From positions 1,538,855 to 1,602,854 of the forward strand of contig SSNP01000120.1 of the NCBI GenBank assembly GCA_006937955.1: 64,000 nt of DNA, given 5' to 3'. The position numbers and the translations under genes were made by a program. The notes under the pieces were generated by a model, which did no database searches, had not been told where the DNA came from, and saw only the letters and a program-made list of their open reading frames with translations. Position 1 is the first letter of the stretch. Each line of letters begins with the position of its first letter. Of the stretch, positions 22,588 through 32,105 are shown piece by piece. Origin of the DNA: Pachypanchax playfairii. Taxonomy: Eukaryota > Chordata > Actinopteri > Cyprinodontiformes > Aplocheilidae.

Positions 22588-22616
22588 AATTCTCCAGGCA
22601 TACAGCCTGGAGAATT
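22588..22616. repeat. 12-bp perfect hairpin
   Basis: AATTCTCCAGGC pairs with 22,605-22,616 around a 5-nt loop. It lies at the acceptor end of a P transposase exon, directly after a poly-A run. Confidence 0.6.
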
Positions 22617-22825
22617 CACCTGAACAACTTCAAAAAGAAAGTTGGACTACATACTGCCAATAAAGTCACTGACAAGCACGTAAACGGCAGCTCAAACTCT
22701 GAGCAAGTCTACGGCTGTGTAGCGTTGCACCTTGAGGGATATTGGCAAGGCACAGTTCAAAGACTGTGAGGCCACAATACAATTCATTGAGATAATAAAT
22801 CAAGGGTTTTTCATTTTTCACTTAA

Positions 22826-23298
22826 AGCAGAACTAAGTAAGTTTTGCTCTCGCTCTCCCCCTACTGGTCCCCTGTGAAAGCTCACTGTCGTAACGTTCCC
22901 CCGCCGCCGCCGCAGACCCCCCCCCACCCCACCCCGCCGCCGACCCCCCAACAACAACGCGCAGAGAACGCTTTTGCAAGAAGAAAGAAAAACAAAACCA
23001 AGAAAATGTCTCGACAGGTGAGTATTATTGTCATCTTTGCGCTCCTAAGGGTGGCGTTGCTAACAACGGCAAGGGCTTCATGCTTGTATTTATGTACGTG
23101 AGTGTGAGTGCCGTAAAGCAGGTTTGTTCTCGCGAGATTAGTCGGGTCCGATCCACTGAAAGTTGCAAGTGCTGCTTTCAGGACACAGACCCCGGAGGGA
23201 GGGGAGGGACCCACGAATCACCCCGCCAAGTCCTTGTTTACCCCCACAGGGACTCTAGAAAACATTTATTGAGGTGAAAAAACTTACTTAGTTCTGCT
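22826..23298. mobile_element. Non-autonomous TTAA-flanked element (second family)
   Basis: Inverted termini AGCAGAACTAAGTAAGTTTT and complement are flanked by TTAA (22,822-22,825; 23,299-23,302), 473 bp. The interior has a C-rich tract (22,905-22,950) with G-quadruplex potential on the minus strand. No coding sequence is evident. Confidence 0.85.
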
Positions 23299-23710
23299 TT
23301 AAATAACTGCAATATTCTAACATTTGATTTGAGTACATTGTTTCTTTAAACCAGATAATCCTGGCAGTACTACCATGTTGTCATGTCAGCTCACAGAACC
23401 CTTATCAAATCTCAGTTTTTCAAGGCTATCAGACATGTTATCTGATTCCTGTTGACACACAGTTACAGCAATTAATTCAGCGACTTCAGTTAAATTAGAT
23501 ATTTGTTTTATAGATGATGGACAGCCTGTTTGACATCCTCAACAGCCGCAATCCAAGAGCCAAAGGGTTCAAGGCCCCCCTTGGTTCTAGGAATTGGATA
23601 AGCACTATGGAATTCTTGGCAAGAGCCAAAGCATACTTGTTCTCATTGAAGTTAGAAGATGGCACACCCTTTTTCAGAACAAAAAGGTCTTTTAAAATAG
23701 TAAATGTTGT

Positions 23711-23872
23711 TAGTGATGCACTGATACCTTTTTTTACTATAAGAATAGGTACAAGTACTGTACTTTTCAGTTTTCACCAATGCCCAATACAGTTAATTTG
23801 TAATAGTGAAATATTCAGAACTTTTTTAATATTTACCAACAATCAAACTTTACAGGATTCAGTGCATCCCTA
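23711..23872. mobile_element. Probable short hAT-type MITE
   Basis: Left TAGTGATGCACTGATACC and right GATTCAGTGCATCCCTA are inverted copies. They interrupt the sequence just after the last recognised P transposase exon. No clean 8-bp duplication was found. Confidence 0.4.
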
Positions 23873-23930
23873 CAATTAATGACATGCTCTGTTCCCCTGT
23901 TTATCATTATGTTTATGACATTCTCTAAAC

Positions 23931-25860
23931 CACTGATCATCAACTGGCAGCCCACAGGCCGAATCTGGCCCGCAGAGCCGTTCAATCCGGCCCGCGACTG
24001 GATTCCAAAATTGTGAGGATCAAAAAGAAAATAGTGGTCCACACTATTAAAGCAACTAAAAATAAAAACAACTGAGTCTTTTGTCAGAATAACCACCATG
24101 ACTATATTTAGGCTACACTCCAAAATGAGGACAGACTCAGACTATGAGGCGTTAAGCATTTATTGTTTCAAACAGGTTTAAAAAAACAAAAAAAAAAAAA
24201 TCAAAAACAAACGCATAACTTTTCCTCATGCCTTTACTTAACATTAGTTTTTTTATTTCTATGACTCAACAACATGCTTGAAACTAGCAGACTCCTCAGC
24301 ACTGAAAAAAGAAGGAAAAACAATCTGGCACAACTTAAAATAGCATGGTAAATAAATAACCTGGTACCAGAACTAAACAGGTCACAAATAATGTTCGCAC
24401 ATCAAATGAAATGTTAAGTGAGCTTGAATTCAAATCACAATGCTGAAACGGGCTACTCACAGTGCTTCCTCAATGGCTAAAGTTACATTTCCCCTCTGAC
24501 ACCAACTTCTTCACATCAAGCTTGGCCACTGTCAGACTTATGCGCAAACAGTCCTCCAAAGACTGGGTTGACAGTCGGTTCCTCTCATGTGTTTTTATCG
24601 AGTTCATCTTGGAGAATGCAGCCTCACAGGTGTAGGTTGAACCGAACATGGTGAGCACGTAAATAGCCAGCGTTTTCAATGTGCCATAGGTCTCGGGACA
24701 AGATACCCAAAATGAGCTCAGGCTTTCAGCCCCACGGAAAGCCGCCTTCATGTCGCCTCCGGCCTGAATTTCAGCCAGCTGGGTCTGAATGGCCGCCTTG
24801 TCTAATGGCAGCATTTTCATAGCGTTTGTGGAGACTTCGCCGCTTGGGCTGATGGTGAATGGGTCACGCACAAATCCAATGACATCCCTGGAAATGAAAA
24901 AGTCACAAAGTTGTCTTTTAATTGTGATGAATGTGTTCATTTTATCTGTTACGTTGCCTTCTCCCACCGTCTTCAGTGTGTTGAAGTGCAGCAGCCTCCC
25001 TGACAACAAATCTGCGTGGAACAGATCGAGTTCGTTCCCAAAGGCATCAAGTTTTTCCACCAAATCCACTTCTGATTTTCCTTTTCCTTGCAGCTGGAGA
25101 TTAAGTGTATTCAAATGGGAGAAGATGTCTGTTAAAAACGCAACGTTGCACACGTGTAATGTGTCTTGCATAACACGGAGATGGTCAGCTGCCGCTTGGA
25201 TTTACTTTGTTTTAAAAAATCCACTACTTGCGCACGGAGTTCAACAAAGCGCTCCAGTGCTTTGCCCTTACTAAGCCAGCGCACGTCATTGTGCAGTAAC
25301 AGGTCATCATGAGAAGCCTGGGATTCAAGCACAAATTTGCGGAACAGGCGGTGCGGCGTGTTTGAAGTTCCTCTGATGTGGTTGATAATTTTCATCGTTT
25401 TCTCCATCACCTTTTTGAGCTCCCCACTTAGCTTTGCACACAGCACACTCTGATGGATGATACAGTGGAGTACATTAGTTTTAGGAGCGACAATCTTTAT
25501 TCTGCTCACCAGACCCTTGTTTTTTCAAATCATGGCAGGTGCACCATCTGTCACTGTCAGGTTGATTTTTATCTAGGGGCAATCCATGGATTTAAAAAAA
25601 AATCCTCCAGTTTTCCAAAGATGATGTCAGCAGTGGTGTTGCCCTCCAGCGGAAGCAATGCCAGCAATTCTTCTCTTATCTTTGCCATCAAAGTGACAAA
25701 AACGCACAACTGTGAGATATCCGTGTTGTCAGTGGACTCATCAATAGCTAGCGAAAAGTATTTGGCTTTCTTAACCCCGTCAAGATTATTTCAAGTTCAT
25801 TTACTCTTCTTGGATCACCATGTAGTACAGCTGAGTTTGTAGCAAACCATCTTGCATGCA
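23931..25860 (-). pseudogene. hAT transposase remnant (GTF2IRD2/Charlie-like)
   Basis: Minus frames contain TVTDGAPAMI, then NVLHCIIHQSVLCAKLSGEL, LLLHNDVRWLSKGKALERF, VAFLTDIFSHLNTLNLQLQG and a C-terminal FGSTYTCEAAFSKMNSIKT. These are in the order of the hAT transposases related to GTF2IRD2. Frameshifts occur near 25,180, and several stops lie in 25,500-25,860. The N-terminal BED finger was not found. A hAT-like terminus CACTGATCATCAACTGGCAG begins at 23,931, and the other end is lost. It is nested in the P element. Confidence 0.75.
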
Positions 25861-26199
25861 GCAAACAAGGACAGCAGCAACAGCTTTTTACAGGAAGAAA
25901 CCTCTAGCCAAATCTGGCTTCAATATGTGTTGGCCTTTTCCACAAATGACTGAAAGAATACATCGCCTACAAAAGAAAAAGAACAGAAGAACTTGTACGG
26001 GACAACTTTTTCTGTTAGAAACAACTAAAAAGTAAGGAAAAATATAAGATTATGATAACATCAGGGTGTTTGCCACAGAGTGTTGGTCCCAGTTTGTCAG
26101 ATGTTGCCCACTCTTTGAGGACTCTATGCAGGACTTATCATAGCTATTCAGAACGCCAGCACAGATGTACATTAACTTCTATGAAATAAGATCAGCTAC

Positions 26200-26525
26200 G
26201 ATAGTGTCGTCCAGATGCAGGAAAGTGCTGAAATCTGCCTTCAATGAAGTTTCACAAATCGCAGACTGTGTTTTCTTTGTTCTCCAATTAGTGAAGAATA
26301 ATCTAGCATTGATTTGAAATCTCTAAGTATTGTAGTTTTTTAGCTGCATCTCAGATAGTGTGGTCCAGATGCAGAAAAAGTGCTGAAATCAAGTTGTCAA
26401 ACTTTCACAAATCACAGAAAGGTTTCACAAATCCCAGAGTGTGTTTAAATTGTTTTGCTATTAGTGTAGAACAATTTAGTCCAGGTTTGAAATGTCTAAG
26501 TATTGTAGTTTTTAAACTAGAGCAG
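26200..26525. repeat. Subterminal direct repeats of the P element (2 x ~155 bp)
   Basis: Two diverged copies begin GATAGTGTCGTCCAGATGCA (about 26,199) and GATAGTGTGGTCCAGATGCA (about 26,354) and both end AAGTATTGTAGTTTTT. The distal copy matches the inverted left arm at 17,100-17,250. Such repeats in P elements can be transposase or repressor binding regions; this role is inferred. Confidence 0.7.
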
Positions 26526-26688
26526 ACTAAAGACGCTCAGAGTTGAGAAAATTTGGTGTAATTGCCCTTTAAAGGTTAACTGAATCGGAAGCTAGAAATG
26601 GAAACCAAGTTCAGCCTCGTATCTGACGTCTGAAAACCAATCTTCAATTATCATTATCACACTAGTAGAAAAATTAAAATATACAAAC

Positions 26689-26857
26689 CTAATAAGTAGA
26701 GTTGATCATTTGGGTGGTTAACAGCATCCAGCCCTCTGTTTTGTTCCTCCGTTTTTGCAACACACGACAATTCCTCTTTGTTATGATCTGCAGCTTTTTC
26801 AACAATCCCTTTTTCCTTTGCGATGTCCAGTCGCTGTTTAATCTGCTGTCGCCACAT
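26689..26857 (-). CDS. C2H2 zinc-finger protein, exon 1 (start codon exon)
   Basis: ATG at 26,857 (context ACCAAGATGT) gives MWRQQIKQRLDIAKEKGIVE and ends with LDAVNHPNDQLYLL plus one base before GTTTGT. The orphan G joins TG of the exon 2 acceptor to give a valine codon, so 169 + 1,322 nt form 497 codons including stop. The tail resembles the end of the usual fish ZNF first exon (RLLD-x-K-P-x-I-x-L). The intron between is 16.95 kb and contains the P element, mariner and other insertions. The paralogous exon in arm 2 (about 55,906-55,980) is truncated and carries a stop. Confidence 0.7.
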
Positions 26858-26859
26858 CT

Positions 26860-27360
26860 TGGTTAGTTTTTATTCACTAACAGTCTTCTTTTAATAGTTA
26901 CTCAGCTGTCAGAGACGAGTCTAAAGATGCGTTCCAGTTGTTCTCGGAACTCAGAATTTCCGACCCAGAAATAACGTGAAGAGCTTGTTTTGCGTTCCAG
27001 CTGAACCACTTGGAAAAATGGACCCCACCAGCTACGTGTGTTGTTGCTCTAGCTCAGCACAAACAATGTATAAAGAATTCTTTACACCTACAGTTAAAAC
27101 CACAACACGAGTCCATTTTAGCGGCAACGTTCGCAAGTTTTCATTATTATTTTCTTATTTGCAAAAACGTAATTATCGGCAATAACACTAAAAACTACTC
27201 GGTGCTACTTACATAGCAAACAGAATGAAAACAGAACAGAAATGATGAAAAAAACGTCTGACTTCTTTCCAGTGAACTGCCGCTAACAGTTTGCCAACCG
27301 CTGTTGTTGTCGCTTTACGTCTGACGCATCGCCTTACGTTTGAGGCAAGACGTTGGCTGT
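26860..27360 (-). promoter_or_regulatory. Putative 5' flank/promoter region of the ZNF gene
   Basis: The region upstream of the ATG is conserved with arm 2 (55,980-56,161 and 57,754-57,950), including GAAGAGCT(T/C)GTTTTGCGTTCCA and TTTGCAAAAACGTAATTATC. Conservation reflects shared ancestry. No TATA box or start site could be placed. Confidence 0.35.
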
Positions 27361-27732
27361 GACAAATGCGGAAGTTTTGAAATTAAAAAAAAAGTTTTAA
27401 AATCATTGCGATTGAAAAAACACGACCAGACCGTGGGCGAATTTGCGAATTGTCCCCGTTTAGAGGCAAGGTCCCGCCTTTCTCGCCTCTGATTGGCTAG
27501 AAATGCTTGCGCCGTTTTTCATATCTGATTGGCTAAGTGTTCTCACAGTTTTCTCAGTTATGGGAAGGATAATGTGGGGAGTGGTGCTGCACCACTGCAC
27601 TGTCAAGAAGACCAGCACCACACTCCTTAGCACATGGTGTTTCCCTCAGTGGCCAACTCAGCAAAAAATAAGAAAATGCAACACAATTGTTCCGTTCGTC
27701 TGTTTTCTACTGACTGATACAACTGGAACATA

Positions 27733-28500
27733 CACTCACCGGCCACTTTATTAGGTACACCTGTCCAACTGCTCGTTAACACTTAATTTCTAATCAGCCA
27801 ATCACATGGCGGCAACTCAGTGCATTTAGGCATGTACACATGGTCAAGACAATCTCCTGCAGTTCAAATCGAGCATCAGTATGGGGAAGAAAAGGTGATT
27901 TGAGTGACTTTGAACGTGGCATGGTTGTTGGTGCCAGAATGGCTGGTCTGAGTATTTCAGAAACTGCTGATCTACTGGGATTTTCACGCACAACCATCTC
28001 TAAGGTTTACAGCAGGGGTCTCAAACTCCAGGCCTCGAGGGCCGCTATCCTGCATGTTTTAGATGTTTCCCTGTTTCAACACACCTGATTCAAATCCTCT
28101 GTATTTCAACAAGTCCTGCAGAAGCCTGTTAACGACTTGTTCATTTGAATCAGGTGTGTTGAAGCAGGGAAACATCTAAAACATGCAGGATAGTGGCCCT
28201 TGAGGCCTGGAGTTTGAGACCCCTGGTTTACAGAGAATGGTCCGAAAAAGAAAAAATATCCAGTGAGTGGCAGTTCTGTGGGCGGAAATGCCTTGTTGAT
28301 GCCAGAGGTCAGAGGAGAATGGCCAGACTGGTTCGAGCTGATAGAAAGGCAACAGTGACTCAAATAACCACTCGTTACAACCAAGGTAGGCAGAAGAGCA
28401 TCTCTGAACGCACAGTACGTCGAACTTTGAGGCAGATGGGCTACAGCAGCAGAAGACCACGCCGGGTGCCACTCCTTTCAGCTAAGAGTAGGAGTGTTCA
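27733..28500 (+). pseudogene. Tc1-like transposon fragment with split transposase
   Basis: The left terminus CACTCACCGGCCACTTTATT follows TA. The transposase N-terminus (GDLSDFERGMVVGARMAGLS) runs to TISKVY, is cut by a 213-bp hAT MITE and continues REWSEKEKISSEWQFCGRKC to about 28,500, where the sequence stops before any catalytic motif. Same family as 16,107-17,006. Confidence 0.8.
28013..28225. mobile_element. hAT-type MITE, 213 bp, palindromic
   Basis: Ends CAGGGGTCTCAAACTCCAGG and complement, flanked by the exact 8-bp duplication GTTTACAG (28,005-28,012; 28,226-28,233). Inner arms also pair (CATGTTTTAGATGTTTCCCT). Removal restores the Tc1 frame. Confidence 0.9.
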
Positions 28501-28784
28501 ATAATTTTGCTCAAAATAAGATTCTTTCACTCAAACGTTTTAGACCCTCTTTTTCAACACCTCTAAACGGGCTTCTTTATAGAATAACTATTATTCCGTA
28601 GACATTGATGCGGCCGGAACAGAGAGATGCACCCTGGGTCCGTGTATGTTTTGGTCATTGGATTTTCCTTTCAGAGATCAGAATTTAAAATTGAATAACG
28701 AATGGTTTTTTGATTTTCATTTAAAAAATAAAAAACAAAAAATGAAATATGAGGCATTTTTATTTTATTTGCAAAAATCAGATT

Positions 28785-30884
28785 CGATTCGTAATTGAAT
28801 CTATTTTATTAGTAAAGAATACCATGAAGTCATCACTACTGAGGGTTACAGGGATACACGGTTCAACAGAAGTTGGGTTTTTTATTAATCTGGCTACAGT
28901 ACTAAACAGAAACCTGAGATTGTTCTTGTTCTCCTCTATGAGGGACGAGTAATACTCAGTTCTAACCCTACAAAGGGCTCTTTTGTATTTGAGCAGGCTA
29001 TCTCTCCAAGATAAATAAACTTCTTCTAGCTTAGTGGAACGCCATTTCCTTTCTAACTTTCTTGAAGTTCTTTTTAGCATACGCAGCTCTAAATTAAACC
29101 AAGGAGCACGCCTCCTCTGGCTGATTACCTTCATTTTCAGAGGAGCAACTTTATCCAATGACGTGCGCATTGAAGCTGTAAAATTATCAGTAAGATCATC
29201 AATTCGCCAGTCTGCAAAATCTCTGCAGCTGCTTTCTGTTATATTATTCTTCTGGAATGAAGATAAAGCTAACGGAATAGATTCTTTGAATTTAGTTACA
29301 GCATTTTCTGATAAATATCTACGGTAATTAAAGTTTCTATCTGGAGCGGTGAGGTCCATCATTGTAAATTCAAAGGTTATTAAAAAATGATCAGACAAGA
29401 CAGGGTTGTGAGGAAACACTATCAGCTGTTCAATCTCTACGCCATAAGTCAGAACAAGATCAAGAGATGACAATAGTGAGTTGGTCTGTTTACATTCTGA
29501 GAGAAACTAACTGAATCCAAAAGATCATTAAAAGCTACATTCAAACTATCACTTTCAACATCAACATGAATATTGAAATCTCCCACTATAATGACTTTAT
29601 CAGATTTCAATAATAGTTCTGATAAAAAGACTGAAAATTCAGACAAGAACTCAGAATAAGCACCTGGTGGACGATATACAACAAGTAAAATAGGTTCCTC
29701 TGATTTCCAATTTGGGTGAGAAATACTGAGGGTCATAAATTCAAAATAATTATAACTAATAACTGGTCTAGAGCTAATCAATACACCTGACTGGAAAATA
29801 GCTGCTACTCCTCCTCCTCGACCTGTTGCTCGAGGAACATGAAGATTAAGGTAGTGTCAGGTTCTGAGGTTTTGTTTGTTTCATTCCATGTTGTAGCTTT
29901 TGGTTTTTCTGTAGTTGTGTTTCTTTTCCAATCATCTGTTATCACTCTGTGTTTTATGTTAATATGTTAATAGCCTTGCCTCCTATTTACTTATCCTTCC
30001 GTATCGAAGTTCATGTTTGATGTCATTGTCACTGTTGGGTAGTTTCAGGTTTTCTTTTATTTTGGTAATGTTTTGACTTCCTGTTCTCCTGCATGTGTCT
30101 TAGGTTCCTTGATTGCGTTATGTCATTTCCTGTTCCTGTTCCTCCACCCCCAGGTGTGTCTTGTTACTGTGATTAGTTCCTGTGTTTGTTTCTCCCCATG
30201 TCCTCAGATGTTTTGAGTTTGTTATCAGTTAGAGTTTTGTATTTAAGTCTCAGGTGTCTGTTAGTCAGTGTCGGGTTGTTTCTCTGTCAGCACCGCAGTC
30301 ATTCCTTGCCGTAGCTCTTAGTCGTGACCCTCTGTCTCTTGTTGTTATCAGCACCCCAGCCTTAGCCTATGTCTTAGCCCCGTCTCTGTGATTAGCTTGA
30401 TTCTGTTCCTTCCCTCCGTTACCCTCCTGGATTACTTTTGTGTTGTTTTACCCTTTGGACTCCTCACCCCTCATGTAAGTTTATTTTGCTGCCCCGTCAG
30501 CATTTTATTTTCTTCATTAAAACCTTCTTTTGTTCCTATTCCCGTTCAGTTGTGTTTTCCCTCCCACACTCACTGCACCTGGGTCCAGCATTACAACCTC
30601 AAACGTGACAGGTAGTTAGGAGTTGATTCATTAATACTAACATGATCCTACTGCTGCAGCCAGGTTTCCGTAAGACAAAATAGATCAATATGATGATCAA
30701 TTATCAGATCATTAACTAACAGAGATTTAGATGAAAGAGATCTAACATTCATTAAACCACATCTAATGGTTTTATTTACAGGTTTTATGTTAGTAACTGT
30801 GTTTATTTTAATCAGATTTTTATTATTTATTTTTCTAGAACAAAATATTTGTTTATTTAATTTGAACCGTGGTTGAGCAGACAC
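28785..30884 (-). pseudogene. LINE ORF2 fragment: apurinic endonuclease domain
   Basis: Start MSAQPRFKLNKQIFCSRKI, then CGLMNVRSLSSKSLLVND and FCLTETWLQQ followed by a TAG. After the solo LTR: LISSRPVISYNYFEFMTLSI, VVYRPPGAYSEFLSEF, VIIVGDFNIHVD and LSDHFLITFE. These are the NVRSL, ETW, PPG, GDFN-H and SDH motifs of LINE AP endonucleases. The linker region follows (RRRAPWFNLELRMLKR) to FFTNKIDSI. There is a stop, a frameshift near 29,460 and no RT. Confidence 0.8.
29855..30610 (+). mobile_element. Solo LTR of an LTR retrotransposon (756 bp)
   Basis: Begins TGTCAGG and ends GTGACA (TG...CA), flanked by the 5-bp duplication GGTAG (29,850-29,854; 30,611-30,615). A TATA-like GTATTTAAG at about 30,239 and a poly-A signal-like CATTAAAACC at about 30,515 sit in the expected order for plus orientation. 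No internal retroelement genes are adjacent, consistent with LTR-LTR recombination. Confidence 0.85.
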
Positions 30885-30977
30885 CGTCTCTATAGGAAAG
30901 TGGGAGGGTAACGACAGAGAAGCTGCAGAGAGGTGTGTAAGACTACAACTCTGCTTCCTGGACTGGACCCTGGATTG

Positions 30978-31847
30978 TCACGGTTTTGAAAAAGTAATAA
31001 ATTCAGCCATATTTCTAGAAAGGAGAGCTGCACCATCCAAAGTAGGATGGATGCCGTCTCTCCGAATCAGTCCAGGTTTTCCCCAAAACGTCTGCCAATT
31101 ATCGATAAAGCCCACGTTGTTATCGGGACACCACCTAGACAACCAGCGACGAAATGAAGACATACGACTAAACATGTCATTGTTTCTCAGATTAGGGAGG
31201 GGACCAGAGAAGATTACGGAGTCCGACATTGTTTTTGCAAAGTTACACACCGAAGCAACATTAACCTTAGTGACCTCCGATTGGCGTAACCGGGTGTCGT
31301 TACTGCCGACGTGAATAACAATCTTACTGTATTTACGCTTATCCTTAGCCAGCAGTTTCAGGTAGCCTTCTATGTCGCCCGCTCTGGCCCCCGGAAGGCA
31401 TTTGACTATGGTCGCTGGTGTCTCTAATGCCACGTTTCGGACTACGGAGCTGCCAATAACCAGAGTCTGTTTCTCAGCGGGTGTGTCGCTGAGTGGGGAA
31501 AAACGGTTTGAAACGTGGACGGGGCGATGGTGAACCGGGGGCAGCTTAGGATTATGCTTCCTTCTGACCGTCACCCAGCCTGCCTGGGCTCCCGGCTGCT
31601 CGGGATTTGCCGGAGGACGGCTAAGGGGAGCTAGTCTCAGTGGCTCCGTGCTCGCTAAAGGAACCTGACTAACTGCTGGAGTCTCAAAAGCACGGAGCCG
31701 CGATTCCAAAACAGACAGCCTCGCCTCCAAAGCTACAAATAAAATACATTTGTTACACGTACCATTATCAGTAAAGGAGGCAGAGGAATAACTAAACATC
31801 TGACACACAGAACAGGTCAAGGCAGGAGACGGTGAAAGAGAAGCCAT
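30978..31847 (-). CDS. LINE ORF1: zinc/coiled-coil plus SGNH esterase
   Basis: The 289-residue frame is open. CSVCQMFSYS...CNKC (about residues 13-35) forms a CxxC...CxxC motif, followed by a coiled segment (ALEARLSVLESRLRAFE). From about residue 127 there is a GDSL/SGNH-hydrolase fold: TLVIGSSVVRN (Ser nucleophile), KIVIHVGSNDTR (Gly/Asn) and RRDGIHPTLDGAALL (Asp-His). Esterase ORF1 proteins are known in CR1/L2-group LINEs, where they act with the RNA particle. Although open, the LINE lacks its RT and would not be autonomous. Confidence 0.75.
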   Translation of the reverse strand: MASLSPSPALTCSVCQMFSYSSASFTDNGTCNKCILFVALEARLSVLESRLRAFETPAVSQVPLASTEPLRLAPLSRPPANPEQPGAQAGWVTVRRKHNPKLPPVHHRPVHVSNRFSPLSDTPAEKQTLVIGSSVVRNVALETPATIVKCLPGARAGDIEGYLKLLAKDKRKYSKIVIHVGSNDTRLRQSEVTKVNVASVCNFAKTMSDSVIFSGPLPNLRNNDMFSRMSSFRRWLSRWCPDNNVGFIDNWQTFWGKPGLIRRDGIHPTLDGAALLSRNMAEFITFSKP

Positions 31848-32105
31848 GCTAAGCTAAGCTGGGCTAGCTAACGAACAGTATTATAAAAATAAAAGCTAAG
31901 AGAAGTTAAAACCAAAGATTCCCTTAAGACAGGAGTGCAGAACAGCTAAGAGAGTAGTGCTTATGAACTACTAAGGCAAAAAATGACAGTAAATCAGTGG
32001 AAATCTGAAAAAATGCCAATAGAACAGACAAAACAGCAGCCAAACAGTGCAACCGAGACAAACAGGAAGTGACACAATACGTCTTACCGCGAGATCGCGT
32101 GGTCA

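Larger units (their letters stand above)
19521..23690 (+). pseudogene. P-element/THAP9-like transposase gene, multi-exon, degenerate
   Basis: Exons recognised: 19,521-19,600 (MPDFCSAYGCSNSRS), 20,568-20,760 (FPKNEERRRQWEI, VICSEHFKAEDY), 20,932-21,012, 21,196-21,454 (DHTYGLPACPKAIKAKFDAA and a coiled coil), 21,586-21,739 (LSRQGVEYTQDQRDFAITLH), 22,009 to about 22,555 (LMLDAMAIEKHIHYDPQTQ; VVCITMDGHASNMSMC), about 22,590-22,820, and 23,512-23,690 (FDILNSRNPRAKGFKAPLGS). The first five junctions keep phase. The THAP domain, leucine-rich coil and RNase-H-like core are those of P transposases. Damage includes compensating indels in the coil exon, a TAA after GYWKALIA, frameshifts in the 22.6-kb exon and a TTAA element after it. 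The C-terminus is not found beyond 23,690. Confidence 0.8.
12970..26618 (+). mobile_element. Large P-element-like transposon, degenerate and heavily nested
   Basis: Near-terminal inverted repeats (left GGCTGAAGTTGGTTTCCATT at 12,977; right complement at 26,596-26,615) continue as long homologous inverted arms. The left arm resumes after a nested element at 17,087 (ACACCAAATTTTCTCCACTC) and matches the complement of 26,400-26,570. An 8-bp direct repeat GTATCTGA flanks at 12,962-12,969 and 26,619-26,626, although the left end has about five extra bases before the repeat. Inside is a THAP9/P-type transposase gene (19,521-23,690). The 8-bp duplication, the inverted ends and the transposase type agree with the P superfamily. 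The element sits in the intron of the minus-strand ZNF gene and has itself been invaded many times. Confidence 0.7.
28785..32105 (-). mobile_element. CR1/L2-group LINE, 5' part present, RT missing
   Basis: Contains ORF1 (30,978-31,847) and the endonuclease plus linker of ORF2 (about 28,785-30,884), interrupted by a solo LTR. The sequence ends abruptly against the IS3EU left inverted repeat before any reverse-transcriptase motif. This is opposite to normal 5' truncation, so a deletion must have removed the 3' half. The 5' limit near 32,105 is approximate. Confidence 0.7.
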
